Shown here in pieces: positions 13,286-25,300 of a DNA stretch of 64,000 nucleotides. The notes beneath the pieces were generated by a model, which saw only the letters and a list, made by a program, of their open reading frames with translations, searched no databases and was not told where the DNA came from. This stretch comes from Scatophagus argus (taxonomy: Eukaryota; Chordata; Actinopteri; Scatophagidae): assembly GCF_020382885.2 (NCBI RefSeq), contig NC_058495.1, positions 1,588,127 through 1,652,126 of the forward strand, read 5' to 3'. How positions within the stretch are numbered: the stretch's first letter is position 1; the number at the start of each line of letters is the position of its first letter. A program made the translations under genes and the position numbers.

Positions 13286-16083
13286 ACAGGACTGCCTCCT
13301 GCTGGCCCTGAGATGATCTGACAACCTTTCTTGAGGACAACGAAGACTTAACAGTGGTCACAAAACAAGCAGATTTATGTGTATAGTGTATTATACTGTA
13401 GCTTATATTCTCCTCAAACCTTTTTTAAATATAAAAGGATATTAGTCTAGAAGGCTAATTAGTGTAGAAATGGGCTTTATTGCATGTAAAGGAAATTCAT
13501 GCTTACATGTTTTTTACAAAATCTTTTATTGCACAAACTTTGATATGATCCAATATGGATGTTTTTCCACAACAAAGTTCTCAATGTGAAAATGTTGAAA
13601 TAAGCTAAACCTTAAAGGGACGTAAAATAGTCTGTGAAAAGTATTGACTTCCAGTGGCCAACAGGTCAAAAATGATAGGAATTGAAAGTAAACTGCATTT
13701 TTTTTCCATGTACTTCAATCATTTAAATCTGCATGTCTAGCTCAAATGTGTCACATGAAATGTCGACTACATTTAAATGTGGAGAACACAATTGGTGTGT
13801 ACTTTACAACCCTCAGGATGCTTCAGTGTTGATTAATGATATTCATGCTGCTTATTCATTAACATAACCAATATTCAGCCATTTCATATCTATCATTTAT
13901 TTGCATCCAGTTGTTTATCTGTCAGCGGTATGCTGGCATTCAAAAAACCTGCAAACTTAAATAGTGACAGTCAGGCTTAAAGGTTCACTGTGGAGGATTT
14001 AGTGGCAACTAGCAATGAGGTTGGAGATGGCAACCGACTGAACAGTCTCCTCTAAGGCGGTGGATAAAAACACAAGAGGTCCTCTTTAGAGCCAGTGTTT
14101 GTTTAGTCTGTTCTGGACCACTGTAGTAAGTAACATGAATGACACCCTGTCTCTTTAAGATATTAAAGGCTCATTCTAAGGTAATGAAAACATAATTTTC
14201 AGTATTCTACTTAATCCATCCATTTTTTATACTGCTTATCCGTCAGGGTCGCGGGGGAGCTGGAGCCTATCCCAGCTGACTACGGGCGAGAGGCGGGGTT
14301 CACCCTGGACTGGTCGCCAGTCAATCGCAGGGCCAACACACAAAGACAGACAACCACACACTCTCACACTCACACCTAGGGGCAATTTAGAGTAGCCAAT
14401 TAACCTAATGTGCATGTTTTTGGTATTGTGGGAGGAAGCCGGAGTACCCGGAGAAAACCCACGCAGACACAGGGAGAACATGCAAACTCCACATAGAAGG
14501 GCCCAGACCGGGATTCGAACCTGGAACCCTCTTGCTGTGAGGTGACAGTGCTAACCACCCATTATACTTAATTGCTCTCGCTAAATCCTACTCACTAGAC
14601 CTTTAAACCTTTTTTTTTTCTTTGACAAAGCGATCTCAACTAAAGGTCAGCATACCTGTTCCAAAGTTTTTGACCATGTGACATGGAGTTACAGCATCAG
14701 AGTTTTTTGTATATGCAAAAAATAAAATGGAAAAATAATGGAAACAGCTCAACACCTAAATCTCCACAACTGAGAGATGTGATATGGCCAATCTTCAGAA
14801 CCAGTAAGAAAGCAGATGTTGCGTCAGGATTGTTTGGTAAACGATTGCTGGTTGCAATGACAACAAAAACCTGTTCAGCTGTTCGGGGCAGCCTGAACCT
14901 GTTGTTAACGACAGGCTGTTGAGGAAAGCAGATTTACACTTAACCTGCTAAACTATTTGGCCATGATATGCTGAGGTTGAATGTTAACTTCACACTCTAA
15001 CACATAGGACTTGTCTCAGGTTACCACTGGTATGTACAGGTGCCTTTCAAAGGGTTGCCTTTCAAACTTCATGCTGCTAAATTTGGAAACTTTAGCATAA
15101 AGAAGAGAGAAAAATGGTTCCCCAAATGCATCATTTGGCAAGTATTTAGAATTTTGAAATGGGCCGCATTAATTTGCGAAAGATTGGTCATATAATAACA
15201 ATAATATCATTCCTTTTTGTTAGTTTTATAGAGAAGCTTGTGAGTGTGTCTCGGGGAAGTGACACACAATGACCGTGGCTTATCACAGAGCAAATGTTCA
15301 AGTTAAAACAGACTGTATTGCTCCCAATGGGAAAATCTGTTACCACAGAGTGTGCATTATCCATGCCTCTGGAACATTCTGGACATGCATCTGCACAGTA
15401 CAATGTGTTAAATATCAGGTGGTTGTACTGTCGTTGCTGTGTTGAACTGAGGGTTTTGAACGTAAAACCACTGTTGCTGAATCATGCCATTAAAACCTTA
15501 AAACACGCCTGGAGCGTTGTCCTGTATTTATGTCTGTGAAAAAGATATGTCAAACGCCTGATCCAGATCCAAACAGCAGGTATTTGAAAACCTCAGGCAT
15601 GTCGCACCATGCATCATAGGTGTAATACTGTAAGTCTAACAAGTGACTGGTTTAACATGATTTCATTTACTTTCTAAATTTAACAGTTATCATTTTCTAA
15701 AATAATATCTCTTTTAGTACCAAAACATTATAATCCTTCCTGGTTTAGTTACTTACTTTGTCCATATCTTGATTTCATTAACGATGGCATTGTCTTATGT
15801 CCTCATGAGTGACCTAAGTTCCAATGTGCTGTCCTATCACTGCGCCCCTGACTAGCCCAATACAGAATAGCTGATCACATTATTCACATCTACTTCTCCA
15901 GCTGTTTTAGAGGTGATCAGTTTAATAGTTTTGTCTGTAAAATCTTATTTACAAAGTTAGCAGTATAACTGTCAAGGGAATTTAGTGGAATTAAGAGTAC
16001 AGTATTTCCCTATGAAACATAATTCGGGAAAGTATCTGGATAATAAGATAGTGTAAGAGTTACGGCAATAGACGACCGCCGAT
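13286..16083. other. Intergenic region between coiled-coil gene and CFAP57
   Basis: About 2.8 kb without a supported gene. It contains the 3' UTR of the upstream gene (no clear AATAAA close to the stop codon) and one full-length SINE at 14216-14564. The rest is A/T-rich unique-looking sequence. Short open frames at 14683, 15188 and 15294 lack splice or composition support. Confidence 0.5.
14216..14564 (-). mobile_element. tRNA-derived SINE with LINE-type 3' tail
   Basis: Read on the minus strand, the element starts with a tRNA-like head: A-box TGGTTAGCACTG (about 14547-14557) and B-box GGTTCGAATCC (about 14512-14522). A conserved body follows, and the 3' end GGATAAGCAGTATAAA runs into ATGG repeats at 14216. 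An 8-bp direct repeat, TACTTAAT, flanks it at 14208-14215 and 14565-14572, as expected for a target-site duplication. A shorter relative is at 32753-32979. The 3' tail resembles that of the RTE LINE at 42650-44541, suggesting that the SINE was mobilised by that LINE family. Confidence 0.75.
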
Positions 16084-16168
16084 ATCCCGCGAGATGACGC
16101 GTGTCATGAAAAGGTTAGTGGGAAAAAGTTGTCTTGTTCTCGCGGGATTTTCTGGGTTACCTAGCGAC
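16084..16168 (+). promoter_or_regulatory. Candidate CFAP57 promoter motifs
   Basis: ATCCCGCGAGA at 16084-16094 and its exact inverse TCTCGCGGGAT at 16138-16148 form an 11-bp inverted pair 43 bp apart. Just downstream, GTTACCTAGCGAC at 16156-16168 fits a degenerate RFX X-box (GTTACC, a one-base spacer, AGCGAC). These sit 190-270 bp upstream of the CFAP57 ATG. RFX factors drive many ciliary genes, so an X-box here would fit. The match is by eye only. Confidence 0.45.
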
Positions 16169-16353
16169 GGGACTCGTACACTAGCATAATTGTTTTGTCC
16201 TATGTGTGCTCCTTTCTGGCATTCAAAACTCGTATTTTGAAAGCCAGAATTCATGTTTATTGGTGGGGTAGTTGTTATGTGTGAAGAGTCTTTGTGGGTT
16301 TTAGTCATTTTAAAGTCCGTTTGCCGATTGGACACCTTTAATTTACCTTGAAA

Positions 16354-19300
16354 ATGGCCACTGTTGTCGCGCAGTCTCATTTTATCTTCGGTCTGCGGAC
16401 AGGTGTGAGTAACAATTTATGTTTCTTTGATGAACAAACTGTCGTTTTCCCTAGCGGAAACAACTGTGTGTGCTACAACACCGTCCAGAGATGCCAGCGG
16501 TTCATTCCAGGTAGGCTGAATGATTTTTAAGTATTAGACATCTTCTTTGAAACTGTAAGTCTTTTCTTTTATTTTGCCCACCTTGCTAATGTTAGTTCTG
16601 TTAATGAGTTCCTGTTTATACCGTTTGAGCTTTGTTTTTCTCATACCAGTTGTTTCTATTTGTATTGTCTCTAAAGGCTCAGAGAAAAGTCAGGGTATGC
16701 GTGCTCTTGCCATCAGTGCCAACTGCCGTTACCTGGCAGTGTCAGAGTGTGGTGAGAAGGCCACCATTACAGTGTTTGACCTGCAGCATGAGCAGGGCAG
16801 AAAGAGGAAGGTTTTGACTGCAGGAGACACCTCTGTTCTGGAGTTTGTTTGCATGGCTTTCTCCCCTGATTCCAAGTACCTGATAGGCCAATCGGGTGCT
16901 CCAGAATGGACGCTGATCTTCTGGCTTTGGGAAAAACATAAAGTTCTGGCAACAGTGAAGACCAGTAACTCAAATAATCCTGTTACCAAGGTGACCCATT
17001 CTCTATCAGTGTAGTCACAGCTCTTATATGTGCACTGATGCATGATCTGAACATACTGTATTACTCTGATTTCCCGTCAGGTCAGCTTCAACCCTTACAA
17101 CAACATGCAACTGTGTGTGAGTGGAACTGGTGTGTTCAAGCTGTTCCGCTACTCAGAGGGAGCCCTGAAACAGAGCAGTTTCCCAAAGGTGGAGTCCATT
17201 AACTTCCTGTGTCATACCTGGATGACAGAGGACCGTGTGATTGCTGGGACGGACACGGGCAGACTGCTGGTGTTTGAATCTGGAGAGTTGCGAAGAGAGA
17301 TTAGCATGGCTTCTAAGGCTGACAGGTCAGAAACTGAGACAACATTGTTTACCCACAGGCTGTTTTATAAACTCATATGCCACATACAGTAAATGTGTAG
17401 GATGGGTAAGATAAGAGTTTACGGTTAGCCACGGTGAGTTGAAATGGCATCATGGGAATAACACCCAAAGAAACACCTGTTCAATTTGCATTAAATTTAT
17501 TCAAAAGCAGTAAATGCAGATTTTAAATATACATTATTTAATTTACTTGTTATAAGGTTTGTCTTGTCTCAAGACTCACACAATAGTTTGACAAAAACAA
17601 ACATCCAAGCGTGGAACTTCACTCATGTAATAACAGCTCAGTTTTAACATGTAAAAACAGCCAAACTATCCCGATGAGACCTGTGTAAATTTCATCCTGC
17701 TGATAAAGACCATGAGATGTAGCTGGAAGCTCTGGAAAAAGCTAGTAAGCATATTTTGTCGGACTGGAAAAGATTTGTTTTTAAGTGTTTTGTTAATCTC
17801 AGTAGCAATAAAACTTTTACTTTTATTCACTTGCAGGCAGGTGGAGATGAAGAAGTTCAAACACGCTGATGTGGATGAAAGTCAGAGTGCTCCTCGCATC
17901 ACAGCCCTTCTTTCCTACTCAAAGGGCTTTGCATGCTCTTTGGGCTCCGGCACTGTCTGCTTTTTTGAGAAGCGTGAGGAGGACACTTTCAGAAGAAGCA
18001 GGGAGATACGGGTGAATAATAATAATGATCATCATCATCATAATAATAATAATAGTAACAATAGAACTTTTATAAACATAGTTTACTAAGTAAAAGATGC
18101 TAAATAAATACAAATAACCATAATAAAATAAATTAAATCTGCAAACATCACTGAACGGGCCCTCGCACACGTCAGGGCTGGAGGCCATCACGACCTGTTG
18201 CCTGTAGGCGGCGCTATGAGTATAAGTGAATATTGTCACATTGGTGTATGGATATTTGCACTCTTATCCAATACCTAATGTTTGGTGCAGATTGGACATT
18301 GCACGCTTGAGTTACAGCAACTTGCCATTTCATGACAAAGTGTGGAAATTAGCTGTGCATCCACGGCAAGTCCTTTCCACAAAAACTCATTATATAGAGT
18401 CAGAGTAACTAAACCCCTAAACCACTTTTTGTTCTGTTGAAAATCAATTTAAATAGGTATTTAGTAGTGTTACTGATTGATTCAGGTCCAAATCTTGACA
18501 TTTTAATGAAAAGTTTGAATTCTCCATTTTGGGTTATAAATATGCATAGCAACTGTCCTCTACAGGTTGAAACCCAGCTATTACAACTGAATTCTGTGGG
18601 TGGCTGAGCTGGAGGCAAGTGATGTTTTGGAGGTAGCTTATGTCACCAACCACCCCACTTCATATTGAAAAGATCATCAGGGTCTTGAGGTTCTTCTAAC
18701 CAGATATGAGGCAATTTGAGGAGTTTTTGAATATGGCAAAAATGCAGTTTTTACAGAGGAATAATAGAGATAAAACATTCCTTGAATTGCAGTAAGGCCT
18801 TTGCACCCTTGGTGTCTGGGCCCTAATTAAAAGAATAATAAGATGTTTTTAAAGAAGTCCCTGATTGTACAAGCTTTATCTCTTCAGGCAGGGTGTTGCA
18901 AAGCTGAAGAGCCCTGATTGCAAAAGCATGGTTACCTTTAGATTTAAGCTTTGACTTTGGAACAAATGATCAATAATGGTCAATAAAAGTGAGCCAATGG
19001 AAAGAAGCCTGGATTGGAGTAATGTGATGTCATTTATTAAAAGCGTTTAGAAGGCTGCTGCACTCTGAACAAGTCGGGGGTGAGTGAGTGACTTTTGGGT
19101 TATGCCCAGAAGGAGGGAGTTACACTCATCAAATCTGGAGAAAATACTTGCACGAATGACTTTTTAATTCTGGAAATGGTTCTAATGTGCTTAAAAAGGA
19201 CCAGACAACTTTTTTGATCTGAAGCTTGAATCTTCATCAGATAGTACCCTCAGATTTCTGGCAGCAGGCTAAGTAGACAAATGACCAAGGCCTCAGTCTC

Positions 19301-22300
19301 ATTTGCTGATGCCTTGACCCTTGGTATTCGGGGGAACTGAAGAATACAATTTATGATTCTGAGTTATGGAGCTGAAGGCAATTTTATGCCACCCAATAGC
19401 TGACATCATCAAGACAGTGTCACACAACTAGTAGGCTCAAAGGTCAAAGGTTAGTACAGTGTATTTAACAGTGGTGCCACAGGTTCAGTGGATGTTTCAC
19501 AAAGACCATACCTGTATTGTTTTCTATCAGATCCCTATGGACCAATACGACAATGAGCTAGCCCCAGCTCAGTGCCAGGAGATTGACACCATGTGCATCA
19601 GTCCATCAGAGGAGACTCTAGCCATCAGCACAGACAGAGGACAGCTGTACAGCTTCAGTCTGTCCTCCGTGGAGATGAACAAGGTACATGTCTACATGGT
19701 CAGCTCTGCCATCACCGCCACTGACAGTTCAAACAGAGCTATAAAAAAAAAAAAAAAAAAGCACAGCCTCCTCATTAATTTCAGTGAAACAACTACATTA
19801 GCACAGCAGGTTGCCAGTGTTTATGTCACCAAAGCCAACAGCTAGTCACCAATTAAAAGTTTAATTCAAGTCATTTAGATGACTTTGTTACTCTCCCCAC
19901 ACATTTTCTTATAGTAAGTACTATCACTCTTTTTTCAATCATTCTTTTCTGTCTTTTTTTTTCTTTTTATCCATGTTAGCAGCATGGCTTTATGAATGGC
20001 ATTGTTGTTCTGTTCACTGTTGTGGTCCAAACTTAAATAACAACTGCTGTAATGGTTGCCATAAATTTGCCACAGATAATGTTTGAACATTGGCTCAAAG
20101 TACAGCGCTGTTACCGTGACTTTAAGTCTTTATTTCATGCACATTTGTCCCCTCTCCCCCTTCCAGTGCTTCCTCTGCACATTCTTCCTCTTGTCTTCCA
20201 ATTCACTGCTTTTTTACCTCCTGCTTTTAACTGCTCCTTTAGATCCTTATGTTGCCTCTGAGTTGTATCTGTACTTCTGTCCATCAGGAGGAACCTGCAC
20301 ATTTTGAGTTCCTGTTGCAGTCCTTCCACTCTAAGTCCATCACTGGTTTGTCCGTCTGCATTCGAAAGCCCATCGTCGCCACCAGCTCTCAAGATCACTC
20401 TGTTCGCATCTGGAATTATGAAACAAAGTAAGAGACAAAATCACGCCCAAGCCCTTTGCTATTTTATCTATGCTGAGTGATGTATTTTCTTCACAACTGA
20501 ACAGTTCAACCTAAAATCAGGAAGTAGATACATGTTTCCTTCTGTTCCATGATACAGTGTAGTTCAGTAGAAGAAAGCAGCTCTACATGAAACTGCAAGG
20601 TCTGTGGAATATCTTCAGTAACTGGGTCATGATTTCTGGAAAGCGACATTGGTGTTTTTATTTTTTTTATTTATGTAGTGTCCTGACAAGTGAAGTGCCA
20701 TATAAATCAATGTAAAGCCTTTATCTGGAAGGGGGTGAAGTTCTGCTTTTCAACAGACAATCACTGTCGCTATTTAAACACGATTTAGGAAAGTGACTTA
20801 TCAAGTCCTTTGTTCAGTGTTATTTATGTACACAGACCTCACATAGCAGTAAGTATGGCATGCTGAGGACTACTTCATTTGCTCTCTTTGTGAAATGTAA
20901 CTAGAGTGCTGGAGCTTTATAAGGAGTTCCAGGAGGAGGTGCACAGTGTGGCTCTGCACCCCACTGGCCTCTTCATCCTGGTGGGCTTTTCAGACAAACT
21001 GCGGCTGATGAACCTGCTTATTGATGACATTCGCACCTTCAAGGAGTTCACTGTGCGTGGCTGCAGAGAGGTGGGTTATATGCATATAAGTATCTGTGTG
21101 TGTTTACTCAGTGCATCTAAATCTCTGATATCTTAACTTTTTCTTTTTGTTTTCACTTTCTCTCTCTACAATTTAGTGCTCTTTTAGCCATGGTGGCCAC
21201 ATGTTTGCGGCTGTGAGTGGAAATGTTATTCACATATACTCTGTTACATCTTTTGAGAACGTTCTCAACCTGAAGGGCCACAATGGAAAGGTGAGTATTC
21301 TTTTGGTAGGGCAGTGACCAGAGACAGACAAAGGTCATATTTGTGGAACGACTGAGAAGCAATAACCATGCCACTCCAAAAACAACAACTACCTTTCTTT
21401 TTACAGGTGCGTGGTATTGAATGGAGCCAGGATGACTTCCGGCTGGTGTCATGTGGGATGGATGGTGCAGTATATGAGTGGAACACACAGACCGGCAAGC
21501 GTGAGTCTGAGAGCGTTCTGCAGTCCAGCAGCTACACAGATGTTGCCTTCTCTTCAGACTGCAAGACTATTCTGGCTGTGGGAACAGACCTCACTCTGAA
21601 GGAGATCCGAGATTGTCAGGTCACTGACAACAACAACAACACACTAGTGCATCGAGTTTCCATAAATTATAAAAATGACTAAACCTGTGTTTTCTCTTCT
21701 CTTGGGCATTGGGAGGTGACAACACTGACATAATATCACTGTATGAAGTCGTTGTGACAAACATGTTAGCAAACAGTAGCTTATTCTCAAAACCAGCTGA
21801 CATGGATCCCCTTTTAGTTCTGTTTTGGTCTCCACCACCAACTCCTGAGAAAAACGTCTGACTCTTTAGCTGCTAAATGTTTCACTGTGTTCACCAGCTA
21901 GTTTCTGGGTTTGGCACTGTGCACCTAGTGTACTGTGAAAACATTTATCATCTGTGTCCAAAAATGATTTTAATGAGAGCAGTGAGAGTGCACCACAACA
22001 AGGCAACTGCGGAGTCAGATGATACTTAGACATGTTATAGTTCACAATGAATGTTAGCATCTGATACATGGTTAGTGAAAATATTGATTAAAGCAACTTT
22101 CGGAAGTTTGGAAAAATAAACCAAAATAAAATATTGCTTTTGTGAAACATTCGCATGTCAGAATGTTTGGGAACCACCAGTTAAAGCTGAATCACTACTG
22201 ACTTGAATGAGAGACCCTGATCTTCCTCCTTCTTACTCTTCCTCCTCAGAATGTTTGGTTTCATCTTTCCAATGAATTATTTTGACCATGGACATGCAGG

Positions 22301-25300
22301 ACTGTGTTCCCCATTTGACACCTTGTTCACTGGTTCCACAGGTCCTGAAGGAAGTTCCTGCTGATGAGGTAGCTCACACCACTGTGGCAGTGTCTCACTC
22401 TGGCAAGGTTGTCTTCACTGGGACCTCTAGTGGATCCATCAGAGCCATAAAATACCCGTTACCCATCCAGAAGGAATGGCTCACGTATCAGGCTCACTGT
22501 GGCCCTGTCACCAAGGTTGATCTAAATGTTGATGCAAACAATACACACAATAAACTGACAGAGAAACAGAAATCCTTCAACTCTAAATGTTAATTGAATA
22601 CTGTCAGTCAACCTTTATATAACTAATAAAAAAGTTCACTTTGTGTGTCCTCAGATGTTGATCACGTTTGATGATCAGTTCCTGCTGACAGTGTCTGAAG
22701 ATGGCTGTATGTTCATGTGGAGGATCATTGATAAGGAGGGCAGAGGACTGAAGAGTAAAAGGCAGATCGTGCACACTGAGGAGATCCTTGTCGCCAAGTC
22801 AGACCTGGAAGAGAAGGTCTGTGTGTGTGTGTGTGTGTATGCATTGGTGTGTACGTGTGCATTTTGGTCTCCATTCTCCACATGCAAAATTGGCCTCAGT
22901 GGATCTCATTTAGCTTGATAGGTAGTGTAGGCCTTGTTCAGATTTCCAGCCCAAATCCATTTCTTGGCATATCCAGATTGTATTCAGATTGAGTTTAGAA
23001 AGTTTGGACAGAAATTAGCCACATGAAATGTGAGTTTTGCATATCAGATCCAGACCACATTTGGAGGTGGTTTGAAATGCAATTCAAATTCTACAGATGA
23101 GTCTCAGACAGGGCATGCTGGGCGCTTGAATCGGATTTCAAAGCGTCTCTGGTGACTGTTCTAATCACTTGCATTTAACAGTAATGTGCCTTTAAGATTT
23201 AATTTGACAAACAAATGACATTTGGCCTCTTTGTTCCTATCTGTCTGTGTTGTAGACCCAGAGCATGCTGGAGCTTAAGATGCGTCTGGAGGAGCTGCAT
23301 ATGGAGAACGAGTACCAGCTCCGCTTGAAGGACATGAACCACAATGAGAGGATAAAGGAGCTTTCTGACAAATTTACCCAGCAAATAGAGTGTCTGAAAA
23401 CAACGCAACAGGTCTGCTGATCACCTATCACACGGCTCGACTTTGACTTTGGAGTTTGCATTTGTCTTTGGAATGAATTGTATAACTTAAGACCTGTATT
23501 GTTTAATCATAATATGTGCTGTACCTATAGGCCATGAAAATAGAAATAGAAAAGCGGGAAGGTGAGCACCAGGCGTGTTCTGCAGAGCTTATTCTGAAAC
23601 ACTCCAAAGAGCTGAAGGACGCAGGTAAAAAGAGGATCACTGTCAGTACAATCCAGAGACAGTATTCTGTATCTTTATTTCTACAAGGATCAGTCAGTGT
23701 GTTTGTCTGTCTGTAAATCGCTCATATGCAGAGTTGTCCTACAGCCAGAAGCTGATTGTGGAGCATGAGAGGTACCAGGATCTGCAGGATAAATATCAAA
23801 GGATGCAGGAAGACTATGAGAAGCAGCTGAAGGCCGCAGAGGAGAGCAGAGTCCAGTCCCTGGAGGAGCTGGCACAGCTCTGTGAGGCCAAGCTGCACGA
23901 GAAGAGTCAACTCCTGGCTCAGGTTAGATGGAAGGAGCACATGATGGCACAGGAAATAGCAGGGACTCCATGTGTCCATGATTTTTGTCCTACTTTGATT
24001 TTGTGCAGTGTCAGGAGGATGCGAAGCAGCAGATTCAGGAGTTTAAAGAGATCATAAAGCAAGTAGAGGAGGATGAGGGGAGAATGATCCACGACATTCA
24101 AATAAAGTACGAGAGGAAACTGCACTCTGAGAAAGAGACAAACACAAATCTGAAAGGAGAAGCTGGTATCATGACGCAAAAGGTTAGAGAAGCATATTTT
24201 CCCATTTCTTTCTCCTCATCCGCCTTTCATGTAGTCTCTCACTGCATGTGTCTCTTCTCCCTTTTGGTGGCCGACTGTGTGATCGCAGCTCTTCAGTCTG
24301 CAGAGACAGATCGATGACAGGGACGCAGACATAGACAAACTGAAGAAGAAGCGGCAGAGGCTGCTGGGGTTAATCCGCTCCCTGGAGAGCGACATCGAGG
24401 ACCTGAAGAGGCAGATATCTGGACATGAAAAGACCAATCAGGACAAGGTGGCTGAGATCAGGGCTTCCAACATTCAGATAGATCAGATTCAAGTCCAGCA
24501 ATGTTTCAATTCTTTTACATCCTATGTCACAACACTTTACCCTTTGCTTTTTTTCTGCTTATTCAGTATTTTTGTTTTAAACCTTTTAAAAGTCATGATT
24601 TATCTTGAAGCTGATAAGTTTGGTTCAGTACTAGCCAAACACTTTATATTAGAATTTTCTGAAATGACATTAACAAAATAGTGGAGCGGAACTTTTTCTT
24701 TTTTACTCTCTGCTGTGATATTATATTTTGAATTTGAGTGTGTTTACTAGAAAAAACACATTTGATCAACTGAGTATCTGTAAAGCAAGAAAAAAAGATA
24801 CATGCATTCTACTTAAACAGGTAAAAATAAAATCATAAGATCCTGATGCTCTCCAAAAGGGCTGATACATGATTTCATTTAGACTTGATTGTTTTTGGGG
24901 CAGACAAGCAAAACCTTTATATTCAGAATGTGCTTCAACATACAAGAAATATTAGGTCCTCCTTAACCTTTTTTTGACTAATTCTCAGATGAAGTCCTGC
25001 TGCTGAGTCATAACAGTATTATATTTTGTTAGTAAAAGAGTAAGTAAATTTCTTCCTCTAAATTGCTTTCACACACACACACACACAGGATAAGACCATT
25101 TCCAGCTTGAAGAAGAAGAACCAGGAACTGGAGAAGCTGAAGTTTGTTCTTGACGTCCAGTTAAATGAGTTGAAGAAACAGACTGAGCCTCAACAAGATG
25201 ACATCAATGAGAAGAAGGAACGGATCCATCAGGTCTGTGTGTGTGTGATGGAACAGGTTTTCTAAAATAAAGATATTCTACAATACAGAACATAGTTAGG

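Noticed and set aside
14500..14560. tRNA gene suggested by A- and B-box sequences
   Set aside because: The boxes belong to a SINE head, the rest of the cloverleaf is absent, and the same head recurs in the copy at 32753-32979.
16348..16353. Start of CFAP57 two codons earlier
   Set aside because: The codon there is TTG. The ATG at 16354 has a good context and matches the family N-terminus.
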